Assembly (NCBI RefSeq): GCF_014267175.1 | Contig: NZ_JACMTR010000002.1 | Span: 1,376,001 to 1,440,000 of the forward strand | Reading direction: 5' to 3' | DNA: 64,000 nucleotides | Source of the DNA: Pseudonocardia sp. C8 | Lineage (GTDB): Bacteria > Actinomycetota > Actinomycetes > Mycobacteriales > Pseudonocardiaceae | Shown here: in pieces, positions 36,844 to 46,683 of the stretch | Position numbering within the stretch: position 1 is the stretch's first letter | Layout: each line of letters starts with the position of its first letter | The notes under the pieces: generated by a model | Told to the model about the DNA's origin: nothing | The model's input: the letters and a program-made list of their open reading frames with translations, nothing else | Databases searched by the model: none | Position numbers and translations under genes: made by a program

Positions 36844-37722
36844 GTGTTCTGGAGGAAGAAGGGCGGTCGGCGCCCGGCGCGGGGGACCACGGACCGGCAC
36901 GCGCTCGTCCCGATTCCGCTGACCGGCGGCGTGCTCTCCGGGCAGGTCCGCGACGGCCAGGGTGGCGCGCTGGCCGGCACCGAGATCTCGGTGATCGACG
37001 CCGGGGACCGCCGGGTCGCCCATCTCGAGACCGACCCGTTCGGCCGGTTCTCGGCCTCCCTGATGCCCGGCAAGTACCGGGTCCGGGTCGAGGCCGGCGG
37101 CTACCAGCAGGCCTCCGACGTCGTCGAGGTCGAGTGGGGCTCGCACACCGAGATGGGCCCGATCGTGCTCGGCGAGGACCCGGCGCTGCGGCCTCCGCGG
37201 CCGGGCGTCTTCGTGATCGACCCCGACCACAGCTCGGTGCGGTTCGTCGCCCGGCACATCGGGCTGTCCAAGGTGTACGGCCGGTTCGACCGGTTCCAGG
37301 GCCGGATCCGGATCGCGGAGCCGTTCGAGGAGTCCTCGGTGGACGTCGTCATCGACGCCGCCAGCGTGGACACCAACGTCGAGGCCCGCGACACCCACCT
37401 GCGCTCGGCCGACTTCCTCGACGTCGAACGGTTCCCCGAGCTGCGGTTCTCCAGCGTCCGGTTCACCGCGCACGGCGGGAACCGCTGGACCGTCGACGGC
37501 GACCTCACGCTGCACGGCATGACCAGCGACGTCTCGCTCGACACCACGTTCCTCGGCTCCGCGGAGTGGAACGGGGACCGGGTCGGCGCGGTCGCGACCA
37601 CGCAGCTCCACCGCGAGCACTTCACGCTCAACTGGCAGCAGATGATCGCGAAGGGGCTGCCGGTCGTCGGGTCGACGATCGACATCCAGCTCGACGTGCA
37701 GGCCGTCCGGCAGGGTCAGTAG
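36844..37722 (+). CDS. YceI-family lipid-binding protein with N-terminal carboxypeptidase-regulatory-like domain
   Basis: 292 residues from GTG 36844, which has GGAGG 8 bases upstream. Residues 27-110 form a beta-sandwich resembling carboxypeptidase-regulatory domains (SGQVRDGQGGALAGTEISV, then GRFSASLMPGKYRVRVEAGG). Residues 121-290 are YceI: VIDPDHSSVRFVARHIGLSKVYG, shown as landmark HIGLSKVYG, then LTLHGMTSDVSLD. YceI folds bind isoprenoid-type lipids in a lipocalin-like pocket. No signal peptide is visible, so this copy is probably cytoplasmic. Its end overlaps the convergent LysR gene by 7 bp. Confidence 0.88.
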   Translation: MFWRKKGGRRPARGTTDRHALVPIPLTGGVLSGQVRDGQGGALAGTEISVIDAGDRRVAHLETDPFGRFSASLMPGKYRVRVEAGGYQQASDVVEVEWGSHTEMGPIVLGEDPALRPPRPGVFVIDPDHSSVRFVARHIGLSKVYGRFDRFQGRIRIAEPFEESSVDVVIDAASVDTNVEARDTHLRSADFLDVERFPELRFSSVRFTAHGGNRWTVDGDLTLHGMTSDVSLDTTFLGSAEWNGDRVGAVATTQLHREHFTLNWQQMIAKGLPVVGSTIDIQLDVQAVRQGQ

Positions 37723-38639
37723 ACCGGGCCGGCGGTCCCGGTCGCCAGCGGGCCGCGCACCGCCCCGGCCAGTGCCCCCACGACGTCGCACCCGGTGTCC
37801 CGGTCGGTGCTCCACACCGCGACCGTGCCGAGCTGCAGCACGGCGTCCCGGACCGGCAGCACGACCACCGGCTCCCCGGCGAACGCCGTTCCGGGCGGGC
37901 CGGCGTCCGGACCGGCCAGGGTGAACGCGCGACCCGTCGTCACCAGCTGGACCAGCCCGGCGACGTCGTGGCCCTCCAGCTCGACGTGCCGGGTGATGCC
38001 GTGCCGGCGCAGCAGGTCGACGACGCGGCGGTGGAACAGCGGCGCCGCGTCGTGCCGGACCGAGGCGTAGGCCAGGTCGCGCAGCTCCTCGAGCGCCACC
38101 GACCCGTGACCGTCGAACCCGGCGTCGGCCGCGACCACGACCGCCGCCGGAGCGGTGTCCAGGCGCACGGAGCTCAACCCCGGCTCGTCGACCGGGCCGT
38201 GCACCAGCGCGAGATCGAGCTCGCCGCCGCTCACCGCCTGCAGCAGCGGGCCGGTCCTGCCCGGCCGGAAGTGCACGTCGACGTCGGGATGGTCGCGGGT
38301 GACGGCGCCGACGAACGCGCGGCGCAGCGCGGGGGAGATGTCCGGCACGATCCCGACGGTGGCGGTCCGGACCGCGGGGACCTGGGCCTCCCGCACGACC
38401 GACGGCAGCGCGTCGAACTGCAGGACGAGGTCCCGGGCCACCGGCAGCAGCGCCTCCCCGGCCGCGGTGAGGGCGAGCCGGCGCCGGTGGCGGACGAACA
38501 GCGCCGCGCCGAGCTCGTGCTCCAGGCCGCGGATCCGCCGGGACAGCGGCGAGGCGGCCGTCCCCCGCCGGGCGGCGGCACGGGCGACGTGCAGCTCCTC
38601 GGCGACGGCGACGAAGTCCCGGAGGTGGCGGATGTCCAC
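37716..38639 (-). CDS. LysR-family transcriptional regulator
   Basis: 307 residues from GTG 38639; an upstream Arg-rich extension was rejected. The N-terminal winged HTH reads VDIRHLRDFVAVAEELHV, with ARRGTAASPLSRRIRGLEHELGAALF as the HTH (landmark SPLSRRIRGLE). The C-terminal periplasmic-binding-like effector domain begins about 90 with TATVGIVPDIS. The ligand is unknown. It starts 10 bases after the AraC-type gene on the minus strand, so argA, the AraC regulator and this gene look like one operon. Confidence 0.88.
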   Translation of the reverse strand: MDIRHLRDFVAVAEELHVARAAARRGTAASPLSRRIRGLEHELGAALFVRHRRRLALTAAGEALLPVARDLVLQFDALPSVVREAQVPAVRTATVGIVPDISPALRRAFVGAVTRDHPDVDVHFRPGRTGPLLQAVSGGELDLALVHGPVDEPGLSSVRLDTAPAAVVVAADAGFDGHGSVALEELRDLAYASVRHDAAPLFHRRVVDLLRRHGITRHVELEGHDVAGLVQLVTTGRAFTLAGPDAGPPGTAFAGEPVVVLPVRDAVLQLGTVAVWSTDRDTGCDVVGALAGAVRGPLATGTAGPVY

Positions 38640-38649
38640 CGGGCGCAGT

Positions 38650-39498
38650 CTACGACGGCGGCGGCGCCGTTCCGGTCGTGCGCGTCGCGCCGTTGACCCG
38701 CTCGGCACGCCACGCTCGCACGGTGGTCCCGGCCAGGTCCCGGAAGTCGCGGGACAGGTGCTGCTGGTCGGCGTACCCGCACCGCGCGGCCACGGCGGCC
38801 GGGGACGGCGCTCCCGGACCGCGCAGCAGCGTGCAGGCCCGCTCGAAACGGATCACCCGGGCCGCGGTCTTCGTGCCCAGCCCGGTCTCGCGGCGCAGCC
38901 GCGCTCCGAGATGGCGGGGCGACCAGCCGACGTCCGCGGCCAGGTCGGCGACCCGCACCGTCCCGCCCGAGCGGACCAGCACGTCCCAGGCGCGTGCCAC
39001 CTCCGGCGGCGGGGCGCCGGTCCCGGTTCGGGTGGCGGCGATCCGGCACAGCGCGGCGTCCAGCATCGCGCAGCGTTCGGTCCACGACGGCGCAGCATGC
39101 AACCGGTCCAGCAGCACGTCCGCGCCCGGCAGCAGCGCGCCGAGGTCGACGACGTCGAAGGCCAGCTCCGCGGCCGGCAGCCCGAGCAGCGTCCGCGCCC
39201 CGCGCCAGGTCAGGGCCAGCTGCATCCCGGACTGCGCCGCACCGGTCGCGATCACGGCGGGGGCCGCGTGCAGCCCGGCCACCGACGCGGTGAACCGGCC
39301 CGCACCGCGGGCCGGGTCCGGCTTGCGCAGCAGCTCCACCGCACCGTCCAGGCAGAGGACCACGGTGAGGTGCCCGCTGGAGACGCCCTGGTGGGTGCCC
39401 GGGGGACCGGCCGGCGTCCGCCACGCCCAGATCTCCGGGACCAGCGGGCGCAGCGCGGCCGACGTCCGCCACCGCCAGGCCCCGACCCGTTCCGCCAC
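38650..39498 (-). CDS. AraC-family transcriptional regulator
   Basis: 282 residues, GTG start. The first 130 residues form a cupin-like effector part with an [20 protein letters not shown] region. The C-terminal AraC HTH pair is clear: [21 protein letters not shown] and [29 protein letters not shown] (landmark [13 protein letters not shown] near 245). The target is unknown. It is placed 5 bases after argA and 10 bases before the LysR gene. It may regulate its own operon or an unlinked locus. Confidence 0.88.
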   Translation of the reverse strand: MAERVGAWRWRTSAALRPLVPEIWAWRTPAGPPGTHQGVSSGHLTVVLCLDGAVELLRKPDPARGAGRFTASVAGLHAAPAVIATGAAQSGMQLALTWRGARTLLGLPAAELAFDVVDLGALLPGADVLLDRLHAAPSWTERCAMLDAALCRIAATRTGTGAPPPEVARAWDVLVRSGGTVRVADLAADVGWSPRHLGARLRRETGLGTKTAARVIRFERACTLLRGPGAPSPAAVAARCGYADQQHLSRDFRDLAGTTVRAWRAERVNGATRTTGTAPPPS

Positions 39499-39503
39499 GC
39501 CCC

Positions 39504-40013
39504 CTAGAGTGTCAGCAGCATCCGCACGTTGCCGAGCGTGTTCGGCTTGACGTGGGCCAGGTCCAGGAACTCGGCGACCCCGGCGTCGTAGGAGCGGAGC
39601 ATGGCCGCGAAGACCTCGGCCGACACCGGCGTCCCGTCGATCTCGGCGAACCCGTGCCGGGCGAAGAACTGCTTCTCAAAGGTCAGCACGAACAGCCGCT
39701 GCAGGCCGAGCTCGCGGGCACCCTCGATGAGCGCGTCGACGATCGTGTGCCCGACGCCCCGGCCCAGGACCGACGGGGACACCGCCACCGTCCGGATCTC
39801 GCCCAGGTCCTCCCAGAGGACGTGCAGCGCCCCGCAGCCGACGACCTTTCCCTCGATCTCGGCGACCAGGAACTCGGGGACCGCCTCGTAGAGGGTCACG
39901 GTCTCCTTGGCGAGCAGCACCCGCCCGGCGTACTCGTCGACCAGCTCGCGGATCGCGCGGACGTCGGGGGTGCGGGCGCGGCGGACGTGCACGGTGGGGG
40001 CGGGTTCGGCCAC
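39504..40013 (-). CDS. argA: Amino-acid N-acetyltransferase (ArgA-type GNAT)
   Basis: 169 residues, GTG start. The short GNAT has [20 protein letters not shown], then [34 protein letters not shown] with the acetyl-CoA loop RGVGH, and [20 protein letters not shown]. It matches the stand-alone ArgA-type acetyltransferase next to ftsK and pgsA in M. tuberculosis (Rv2747). It acetylates glutamate or glutamine for arginine synthesis there. Here it faces rimO and leads a probable operon with two regulators. Confidence 0.88.
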   Translation of the reverse strand: MAEPAPTVHVRRARTPDVRAIRELVDEYAGRVLLAKETVTLYEAVPEFLVAEIEGKVVGCGALHVLWEDLGEIRTVAVSPSVLGRGVGHTIVDALIEGARELGLQRLFVLTFEKQFFARHGFAEIDGTPVSAEVFAAMLRSYDAGVAEFLDLAHVKPNTLGNVRMLLTL

Positions 40014-40148
40014 GGCCGGTCAGCTTATTCCGTGCCGCCGGGCCCGGCACACCGCGGCCCGCCGCCGCCGGGCACCGCGGCCCGGCCGCCGGACACCGCC
40101 CCGCCGCCTCCGGCCGGGGGCGGACCGGCCGCCGTCTACCCTGGAAGC

Positions 40149-41639
40149 GTGGCTTCCCCCGAGAACGCGCCCCGGCGCGCCGCCCTGCTGTCCCTGGGTT
40201 GCGCGCGCAACGAGGTCGACTCCGAGGAGCTCGCCGGCCGGCTGGCCGGGTCCGGCTGGGAGCTGGTGGACGCCGAGGACGGCGCGCCGGACGTCATCGT
40301 CGTCAACACCTGCGGCTTCGTCGAGCAGGCCAAGAAGGACTCCATCGACACGCTGCTGGCCGCCTCCGACGTGGCCCGCCCGGCCGGTGCGAAGGTCGTC
40401 GCCGTCGGCTGCCTGGCCGAGCGCTACGGCGCCGAGCTGGCGAAGGACCTGCCGGAGGCCGACGCCGTGCTCGGCTTCGACGCCTACCCGGAGCTGGCCG
40501 AGCGGCTCGGGGACGTCCTCGGCGGCCACACGCCCGCCCCGCACGTTCCCGTCGACCGGCGGACGCTGCTGCCGATCTCGCCGGTGGAACGCCCGGCCGC
40601 GACCGCGGACGTGTCGGTGCCGGGCCACGAGTGGGTGCCCGACATCGCGCGGACCCGGCTGTCGGACGGCCCGGTCGCGTCGCTGAAGCTCGCCTCGGGC
40701 TGCGACCGCCGCTGCGCGTTCTGCGCGATCCCGTCGTTCCGCGGCAGCTTCGTGTCCCGCCCGCCGGCCGACGTGCTCGGCGAGGCCGCCTGGCTGGCCG
40801 AGCAGGGCGTCCGCGAGCTGGTACTGGTCAGCGAGAACTCGACGTCCTACGGCAAGGACCTGCCCGGCGGCACCCGCGCGCTGGTCGACCTGCTGGGGCG
40901 GATGGCCTCGATCGAGGGCGTCGAACGGATCCGGGTGTCCTACCTGCAGCCCGCGGAGCTGCGTCCCGACCTGCTGCGGGCGATCGCGACGACACCGGGT
41001 GTCGCGCCCTACTTCGACCTGTCGTTCCAGCACGCCAGCGCGCGCGTGCTGCGCCGGATGCGCCGGTTCGGCTCGCGGGCCGACTTCCTCGACCTGTGCG
41101 CCCGGATCCGCGAGCTCGCGCCGGAGGCCGGGATCCGCTCCAACGTGATCGTCGGGTTCCCCGGGGAGACCGAGGAGGACCTGGCCGAGCTGGAGGCGTT
41201 CCTGACCGGGGCCCGGCTCGACGCCGTCGGCGTGTTCGGTTACTCCGACGAGGACGGCACCGAGGCCGAGGGCTACGACGGCAAGGTCGACCCCGCCGAG
41301 GTGGCGGCCCGGGTCGCGCGGATCTCCGAGCTGGCCGACGAGCTGATGACCCAGCGGGCCGAGGAACGGGTCGGCTCCGAGGTGGTCGTCCTGGTGGAGC
41401 GGGCCGGCTCCGACGATGACGACGACTGCGCCGGCCGGGCCGCCCACCAGGGCCCCGACGCCGACGGCGAGTCCTCCGTGGTCGCCGCAGGCGACGGTGG
41501 GCCGGATCCGGCCGGGCTGCGGCCCGGCGACCTCGTGCGGTGCCGGGTCACCGGCAGCGAGGGCGTCGACCTGCTGGTCGAGGCGCTGGAGGTGCTGCCC
41601 CGCGCGGGCACCGGCACGGTACTGGCGGGCAGCGGATGA
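40149..41639 (+). CDS. rimO: Ribosomal protein S12 methylthiotransferase RimO
   Basis: 496 residues from GTG 40149. The UPF0004 domain has cluster Cys18, Cys55 and Cys88 ([23 protein letters not shown]). The radical-SAM domain has CxxxCxxC at C185, C189, C192 (GCDRRCAFC). The C-terminal TRAM part is interrupted by an acidic, Ser/Gly-rich insertion (about 430-460) containing DDDDD. RimO adds a methylthio group to Asp88 of S12. The stop overlaps pgsA by 4 bp (ATGA). Confidence 0.93.
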   Translation: MASPENAPRRAALLSLGCARNEVDSEELAGRLAGSGWELVDAEDGAPDVIVVNTCGFVEQAKKDSIDTLLAASDVARPAGAKVVAVGCLAERYGAELAKDLPEADAVLGFDAYPELAERLGDVLGGHTPAPHVPVDRRTLLPISPVERPAATADVSVPGHEWVPDIARTRLSDGPVASLKLASGCDRRCAFCAIPSFRGSFVSRPPADVLGEAAWLAEQGVRELVLVSENSTSYGKDLPGGTRALVDLLGRMASIEGVERIRVSYLQPAELRPDLLRAIATTPGVAPYFDLSFQHASARVLRRMRRFGSRADFLDLCARIRELAPEAGIRSNVIVGFPGETEEDLAELEAFLTGARLDAVGVFGYSDEDGTEAEGYDGKVDPAEVAARVARISELADELMTQRAEERVGSEVVVLVERAGSDDDDDCAGRAAHQGPDADGESSVVAAGDGGPDPAGLRPGDLVRCRVTGSEGVDLLVEALEVLPRAGTGTVLAGSG

Positions 41640-42244
41640 GCTCGTCGCAGCCGGCCGGGGGCACCGTCCCGGTCGGTGGCGAGGCGCCGTTGCTGAACAT
41701 CGCGAACGCGCTGACCTGCCTGCGGCTGGTCCTCGTCCCGGTGTTCGTCGCGGCGTTGTTCGCCGAGGGCGGCACGGACGTGGTCTGGCGCCTGGTCGCG
41801 TTCGCCGTGTTCGTCGTCGCCGCCCTGACCGACCGGCTCGACGGCCAGCTGGCCCGCAGCCGCGGGCTGGTCACCTGGTTCGGGGCGCTCGCCGACCCCA
41901 TCGCGGACAAGGCCCTCACCGGGGCCGCGCTGATCGGGCTGTCGATGCTCGCGGTCGTGCCGTGGTGGGTGACGGTCGTGATCCTCGGCCGGGAGATCGG
42001 CATCACCGTGCTGCGGTTCGTCGTCATCCGGCGCGGGGTGATCCCGGCCAGCCGCGGCGGCAAGGCGAAGACGGTCGCGCAGACGGTCGCGATCGGGCTG
42101 TTCCTGCTGCCGCTGCCGATGCTGCTGCCGGGCGCGGTGGTCGCGATGCTCGTGGTGCAGTGGGTGGCGATGGCGGTCGCGCTCGTGCTGACCGTCGTGA
42201 CCGGTGTCGACTACGTGGTGAAGGCCGTCCGCGCGGCCGTGTGA
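41636..42244 (+). CDS. pgsA: CDP-diacylglycerol phosphatidyltransferase (PgsA)
   Basis: 202 residues, ATG start overlapping the rimO stop. The CDP-alcohol phosphotransferase signature DxxDGxxAR-x8-GxxxDxxxD is complete (DRLDGQLAR then GALADPIAD). There are about five to six helices. The family makes phosphatidylglycerol phosphate. The gene corresponds to pgsA3 (Rv2746c) next to clgR in mycobacteria; the exact headgroup specificity is inferred by synteny. Confidence 0.92.
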   Translation: MSSSQPAGGTVPVGGEAPLLNIANALTCLRLVLVPVFVAALFAEGGTDVVWRLVAFAVFVVAALTDRLDGQLARSRGLVTWFGALADPIADKALTGAALIGLSMLAVVPWWVTVVILGREIGITVLRFVVIRRGVIPASRGGKAKTVAQTVAIGLFLLPLPMLLPGAVVAMLVVQWVAMAVALVLTVVTGVDYVVKAVRAAV

Positions 42245-42281
42245 CCTGCAGGGACTGAATCGGGGCCGGTCCGCGTTGAGG

Positions 42282-42300
42282 TGTTCGCCGTGGGCGGACA
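42282..42300. promoter_or_regulatory. ClgR-type operator upstream of clgR
   Basis: GTTCGC at 42283-42288, five bases, then GCG at 42294-42296 fits the published Streptomyces ClgR motif GTTCGC-N5-GCG. It is also a 19-bp near-palindrome (TGTTCGCC / GGCGGACA) and lies 134 bp before clgR, so autoregulation is likely. Confidence 0.7.
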
Positions 42301-42433
42301 CGGTCATCGGCGATCGGTCGCGGCGGCGGTGCCCGGGAGTCGGTACGGTGATTCGCACCGGGCTCGGCGGTGGTGTGCTCCGCCGGCCACGCGCCGGCGT
42401 CGGTGATCCGGGGGAACGAGTCGAGGAGGGCAC

Positions 42434-42787
42434 ATGCTCCTGCGGGAAGCGATCGGCAGCGGGCTGCGGCAGGCGCGGACCGAGCGCCGGCGCACGCTGC
42501 GCGACATCTCGCGGGCCGCGCGGGTCAGCCTCGGGTACCTCTCGGAGGTCGAGCGCGGCCGCAAGGAACCCTCCAGCGAGCTGCTCGCTGCGATCTGCGA
42601 GGCGCTCGGCATCACCGTTCCCGACCTGCTGACCTCGGTCGCCGTCGAGATGGCCGGGGAGCTGCGCCGCGACGACGTGCTGGTCCCGATCGGCCAGCGG
42701 CACGCGGAGCTGCGCCTCGCCGGGCGCCCCGGCTCGCCGGTGGGGGCCCCGGCGTCGTCCGGCGGCCCGGTCGCGTCCGCGGCGTGA
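42434..42787 (+). CDS. clgR: Clp-protease gene regulator ClgR (XRE-family HTH)
   Basis: 117 residues, ATG start preceded by GAGGAGG. The HTH covers 21-60 ([20 protein letters not shown], then [11 protein letters not shown]), the ClgR signature. The C-terminus ends VASAA; in Streptomyces a terminal Ala-Ala makes ClgR a ClpP substrate, so the same turnover is plausible. ClgR activates clp protease and other envelope-stress genes. The order pgsA-clgR-pspA matches M. tuberculosis Rv2746c-Rv2744c. Confidence 0.92.
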   Translation: MLLREAIGSGLRQARTERRRTLRDISRAARVSLGYLSEVERGRKEPSSELLAAICEALGITVPDLLTSVAVEMAGELRRDDVLVPIGQRHAELRLAGRPGSPVGAPASSGGPVASAA

Positions 42788-42976
42788 CCGCCTGTCCCCG
42801 CCCCGGTGCCGGCTCGTCACGGTAGGGTGCGCGCGTACTGGCAGCGGTGCCAGGATGGGAAGGGCCGGAGCGTCTGTGCCGACCGCGGGGGGAATGGCGG
42901 GGTCGGCCGGGTCCGGTGCACCCGCGCGTGACGCGGGCACAATCGTGAGCGAGCGCAGGCGGAGGTAGGCGGAGAG

Positions 42977-43828
42977 ATGGCCAACGGACTCACCAAGGCC
43001 TGGAGCTACCTGATGGCGCTGTTCTCGTCGAAGGTCGACGAGCACGCGGACCCGAAGGTGCAGATCCAGCAGGCCATCGAGGACGCCCAGCGGCAGCACC
43101 AGCAGCTGTCCCAGCAGGCGGCCGCGGTGATCGGGAACCAGCGGCAGCTGGAGATGAAGCTGAACCGGCAGCTGGGGGAGATCGAGAAGCTGCAGTCCTC
43201 GGCGAAGCAGGCGCTCGTCCTGGCCGACCAGGCCCGGGCCCAGGGCGACGAGCAGAAGGCCCAGCAGTACGAGCAGTCGGCCCAGTCGTTCGCCACCCAG
43301 CTGGTGACCGCGGAGCAGGGCGTCGAGGACCTCAAGACCCTGCACGACCAGTCGATCGGCGCGGCCGAGCAGGCCAAGCAGGCCGTCGAGCGGAACTCGA
43401 TGGTGCTGCAACAGAAGATCGCCGAGCGCACGAAGCTGCTCAGCCAGCTCGAGCAGGCCAAGATGCAGGAGCAGGCCGCGAAGTCGCTGCAGCAGATGAG
43501 CGAGCTGTCCGCGCCGCGCAACGCGCCGTCGCTGGACGAGGTCCGCGACAAGATCGAGAAGCGGTACGCCAACGCGCTCGGCTCGGCCGAGCTGGCGCAG
43601 AACTCCGTGCAGGGCCGGATGCTGGAGGTCCAGGCGTCCACCACCGACATGGCCGGGGCCTCCCGGCTCGAGCAGATCCGGGCCTCGATGTCGGGCGCCC
43701 CGATCGCCGGGGGGCAGCAGGCCCCGCAGGTCGGGCAGGGGGAGCAGACCCAGCAGCTGCCGTCGTCCCCGGCGCCGGCCCAGCAGCAGAACACCCAGCA
43801 GAACCAGCAGCAGCCCGGCACCGCCTGA
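42977..43828 (+). CDS. pspA: PspA/IM30-family envelope-stress protein (35-kDa antigen type)
   Basis: 283 residues, ATG start with GGCGGAGAG upstream. N-terminal helices precede a long coiled coil (about 25-220) rich in Gln, Glu and Ala, as in PspA/IM30 (ESCRT-III-like). The tail (235-283) is Gln/Pro/Ala-rich. PspA coats and stabilises stressed membrane. It follows clgR by 190 bp, as in mycobacteria, where clgR-pspA form one stress operon; here a TAGGGT box and a TGGCA-N4-TGCCA inverted repeat in the gap suggest a separate promoter. Confidence 0.93.
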   Translation: MANGLTKAWSYLMALFSSKVDEHADPKVQIQQAIEDAQRQHQQLSQQAAAVIGNQRQLEMKLNRQLGEIEKLQSSAKQALVLADQARAQGDEQKAQQYEQSAQSFATQLVTAEQGVEDLKTLHDQSIGAAEQAKQAVERNSMVLQQKIAERTKLLSQLEQAKMQEQAAKSLQQMSELSAPRNAPSLDEVRDKIEKRYANALGSAELAQNSVQGRMLEVQASTTDMAGASRLEQIRASMSGAPIAGGQQAPQVGQGEQTQQLPSSPAPAQQQNTQQNQQQPGTA

Positions 43829-43847
43829 GCCGCCGCTCCGCCACCTC

Positions 43848-43884
43848 GTCGACGCCGCCGGTCCCGCGGGCCGGCGGCGTCGAC
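43848..43884 (+). terminator. pspA terminator hairpin
   Basis: A perfect 14-bp stem (43848-43861 with 43871-43884) lies 19 bases after the stop; an inner CCC/GGG pair may extend it. No T-run follows. Confidence 0.6.
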
Positions 43885-44076
43885 GTGTCCGGACCTCGAT
43901 GCGGTCGCGGCGACGGCCCTGGGCTCGGCCGTAGCCGGGCCGCGCGGCGCCGTCGGAGGCCGCCGTGTGCTCTGCTCACCGGGGCGCACCACCGACCCGG
44001 GCTGCGTCCCCTCGCTCTGCTCACCCTGGCGCACCCGGTCGGGCGTCACCGGGCGCTCGTGGCAGCGCAGCGGTGC

Positions 44077-44949
44077 TCAGGGACGGGTGGCCCCGGGGGA
44101 GGGCCTGCCCGGCGCGCCGTGGCGCGGGCCGGCGTTCCGGCGCGCCGGGTGCGGCGCGGGCCCCCGCTGGCAGCCCGGGCACCAGTACGTGACCCGGGTG
44201 TAGGGCGGTTCGCCCTGGTCGGCGGCCCGGATCCGGGTCCGGCACCGGCGGCACGGGCGCCCGGCCCGGTCGAAGACCCAGTGCGCCTCGCCCGGGGCGA
44301 GCGACCCGGTCGTCGTCTGCTCCGGGCGGTCCTTGTTCGCGGTCAGCAGCCGCCTGGCGAGTGCGACGACGCGGGGCAGGTCCGGGACGTCGCGCACCGG
44401 CACCCACGGCGTCAGCCCCAGCAGGAAGCAGATGTCGTTGCGGTACAGGTTCCCCAGCCCGGCCATGACCCGCTGCTCGAGCAGCACGAGGCCCAGCTCG
44501 TGGTCGCCGCGGGCGGTCAGCCGGCGCAACGCCTCCGCCTCGTGCTCCGTGCCCCAGCCGGGGTCGAGCAGGTCCGGTCCCAGGTGGCCGACGAGGGTGT
44601 GCTCGTCCCCGGTGGGTAGCAGCGCCAGGTCGTGCAGGGCGAAACCGACCGCGACCCGGTCGGCGGTCTCCAGCACGGCGCGGGCCTCGTGCGCGGGCCG
44701 CTGCCAGCGGGTGCCGGGCCGGTAGAGGTGCCACGCGCCGTCCATCCGGAAGTGGCTGTGCAGGCTGCGGCCGTCGTCGAACCGGGTGAACAGGTGCTTG
44801 CCGACCGAGACGACACCGGTGACGGTCAGCCCGGCGAGATCCTGCTCCACCAGCCGCGGGTGCCGCAGCTCCCCGCGGAGCAGGCGGTGCCCGGCCAGCG
44901 CGGCGTGCAGCCGCCGTCCGGCCAGGTAGACCGTGTCTCCCTCGGGCAC
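44077..44949 (-). CDS. nei: Fpg/Nei-family DNA glycosylase
   Basis: 290 residues. After the start Met come Pro2 and Glu3, the catalytic residues of Fpg/Nei bifunctional glycosylases. A conserved LVHL-like GHLGPDLLDP follows and the helix-two-turn-helix GLGNLYRNDICFLLGLTP is intact. The C-terminal zinc finger has CRRCR and CPGCQ (C-x2-C ... C-x2-C). It excises oxidised pyrimidines or lesions from DNA. In M. tuberculosis nei2 neighbours lhr; here a glycosyltransferase gene lies between them. The last 30 residues are a basic tail. Confidence 0.9.
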   Translation of the reverse strand: MPEGDTVYLAGRRLHAALAGHRLLRGELRHPRLVEQDLAGLTVTGVVSVGKHLFTRFDDGRSLHSHFRMDGAWHLYRPGTRWQRPAHEARAVLETADRVAVGFALHDLALLPTGDEHTLVGHLGPDLLDPGWGTEHEAEALRRLTARGDHELGLVLLEQRVMAGLGNLYRNDICFLLGLTPWVPVRDVPDLPRVVALARRLLTANKDRPEQTTTGSLAPGEAHWVFDRAGRPCRRCRTRIRAADQGEPPYTRVTYWCPGCQRGPAPHPARRNAGPRHGAPGRPSPGATRP

Positions 44950-44989
44950 GGCGGCGACGCTACCCCGGCTCCGACCGCGGTGGGCGCGC

Positions 44990-46480
44990 TCAGCTCACGC
45001 CGAGCGTCCGCAGCCCCGGCCAGGCCTGCGACCACGGGCGCTGCACCGTCCCGCCGGTCCACACCGGGACCCCGGCCTCGGACCCCGGCGGCAGCAACGT
45101 GTCCCCGGACCCGGACGTCCCGGCCGGCCGCAGCCCGGTCACCGCGGGCGCGAGCACGCCCGGGTCCTCCCCCACGAAGATCACGACGTCGTGGTCGTCG
45201 GCGGGCGGGTCGAAGTAGCCGTAGCTGCGGTTGCCGCTGTGCACCGGCGGCAACGCGGTCCCCCGCGGGGCGGTGTCGAGGAAGGCGGCCCAGATGTAGG
45301 ACCCGGTGACAACGACGGTCCGTTCCCGCTGGTCCGGCGGCAGCGCCGTCCACGCCCGCTGCACGGCGGCGATCGTGCCGTCCTGCACGCCCGGCGCGGA
45401 GAGCATGGCGGCGACCGGGAGGGTCGCCGCGGCGGCGGCCACCGACAGCACCGCCCCGGGCCACACCGCCCAGGACAGCCTCCGGTGCGCGGCCTCGCGC
45501 CGGTGCTGGAACCCGACCGCGCCGATCGCGGCGAGCGCCCCGTGCAGGCCGTCGAGGTAGTACGGCCGGCCGGCGGTGACCACGAAGAACACCCACAACG
45601 CCACGAAGGTGAGCGCCAGGAAGGCGTACCCGCGCAGCCGGCGGTCGGTCCCGGCGAACACCAGCCCGGCCACGAGCAGCACCATCCCGGCGAGCCCGGA
45701 CATCCAGAGCAGGCCGAGCGCGATCCCGGGGCGACCGCCGGAGAGCGCCTCGGCCTCGGAGGCGACGACGGCGCCCATCGCCAGCTGCGGCCAGCCGTGC
45801 AGGGCCTGCCAGACCAGGGTCGGTGCCGCGATCAGGGCGCCGACCAGCGCCGACACCCAGAACGCCGGGCGGCGCAGCAGCGCCCGCGGGCCGGCGACGA
45901 GCACCGCGAGCACCAGGACCGCGGCGAAGAGGATCACCTGGAACTTGGTCTGCGCGGCCAGGCCGAGCACCGGTCCCACCGCGAGCAGCCACCGGTCGTC
46001 GCGCAGCCGGATCCAGCGCACCAGCAGCCACACGATCAGCAACCAGCCGAGCGGTTCCAGGGTGTAGGGGGTCAGCCAGTGCCCGGTCGCGGTGACCCAG
46101 ATGCCGGTGGCCTGGGCCAGCGCGGTCACCGTCTGGGCCCGCCGGTCGCCGCCGAGCTCGCGCGCGATGAGCGCGGCGACCAGCACGGCCCCGGCGGTCG
46201 CCAGCGACGGCACGACCCGCAGCACGGCGATCGACCCCGGCGCCAGCGTGTCGGCGAGCCAGGCGATCGCCGGCGCCAGCGGTGGCTGGTCGGCCGACCC
46301 CCAGTCCAGGTGGTGCCGGCCGATGGCCAGCATCAGCGCCTCGTCGAACCAGTATCCGCGGCCGATCGCGCCGGCGACCAGGTGCACGGCGGCGACGGCG
46401 GCCGTGATCAGCCCGACCGGCCACCGGGCGAGCCGTGGCACCCCGGCCGGGTCCCGGGTGGGCTGCAGCACCGCCGTCAT
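44990..46480 (-). CDS. Polytopic glycosyltransferase (GT39/ArnT-like)
   Basis: 496 residues; ATG with GAGGGGG 5 bases upstream. About 10 membrane helices precede a C-terminal soluble part of some 120 residues. The first loop has YWFDEALMLAIGRHHLDWGS, then DQPPLAP, the catalytic-acid pattern (DE...DxPP) of dolichyl- and undecaprenyl-phosphate sugar transferases of the PMT/ArnT superfamily. The donor and acceptor are unknown. It lies between lhr and nei on the same strand; the C-terminal GSYIWAAFLDTAP domain has no clear motif. Confidence 0.8.
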   Translation of the reverse strand: MTAVLQPTRDPAGVPRLARWPVGLITAAVAAVHLVAGAIGRGYWFDEALMLAIGRHHLDWGSADQPPLAPAIAWLADTLAPGSIAVLRVVPSLATAGAVLVAALIARELGGDRRAQTVTALAQATGIWVTATGHWLTPYTLEPLGWLLIVWLLVRWIRLRDDRWLLAVGPVLGLAAQTKFQVILFAAVLVLAVLVAGPRALLRRPAFWVSALVGALIAAPTLVWQALHGWPQLAMGAVVASEAEALSGGRPGIALGLLWMSGLAGMVLLVAGLVFAGTDRRLRGYAFLALTFVALWVFFVVTAGRPYYLDGLHGALAAIGAVGFQHRREAAHRRLSWAVWPGAVLSVAAAAATLPVAAMLSAPGVQDGTIAAVQRAWTALPPDQRERTVVVTGSYIWAAFLDTAPRGTALPPVHSGNRSYGYFDPPADDHDVVIFVGEDPGVLAPAVTGLRPAGTSGSGDTLLPPGSEAGVPVWTGGTVQRPWSQAWPGLRTLGVS

Positions 46481-46683
46481 CGATTCCCCCTCGTGCGACG
46501 CCACCCCAGTCCACCGGGTCGCCGGGTACGCGCGCAGCGGCCGTCCGTCGGCGGGACCGGGGCGTTCGTCGCCGGGGGACACGACTTTCGTCGCGGGCGG
46601 TACCGCACACCTGGCGCACCCGCCGCCCACCGAGCAGCGACAGCACCGGGTAGCCCACCGGGGCCCGCACCTCGCCGGCCCGG

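Noticed and set aside
46481..46683. Small minus-strand gene between lhr and the glycosyltransferase
   Set aside because: The open frame runs on as a shadow of the glycosyltransferase and has no start with a ribosome site; nothing supports it as coding.
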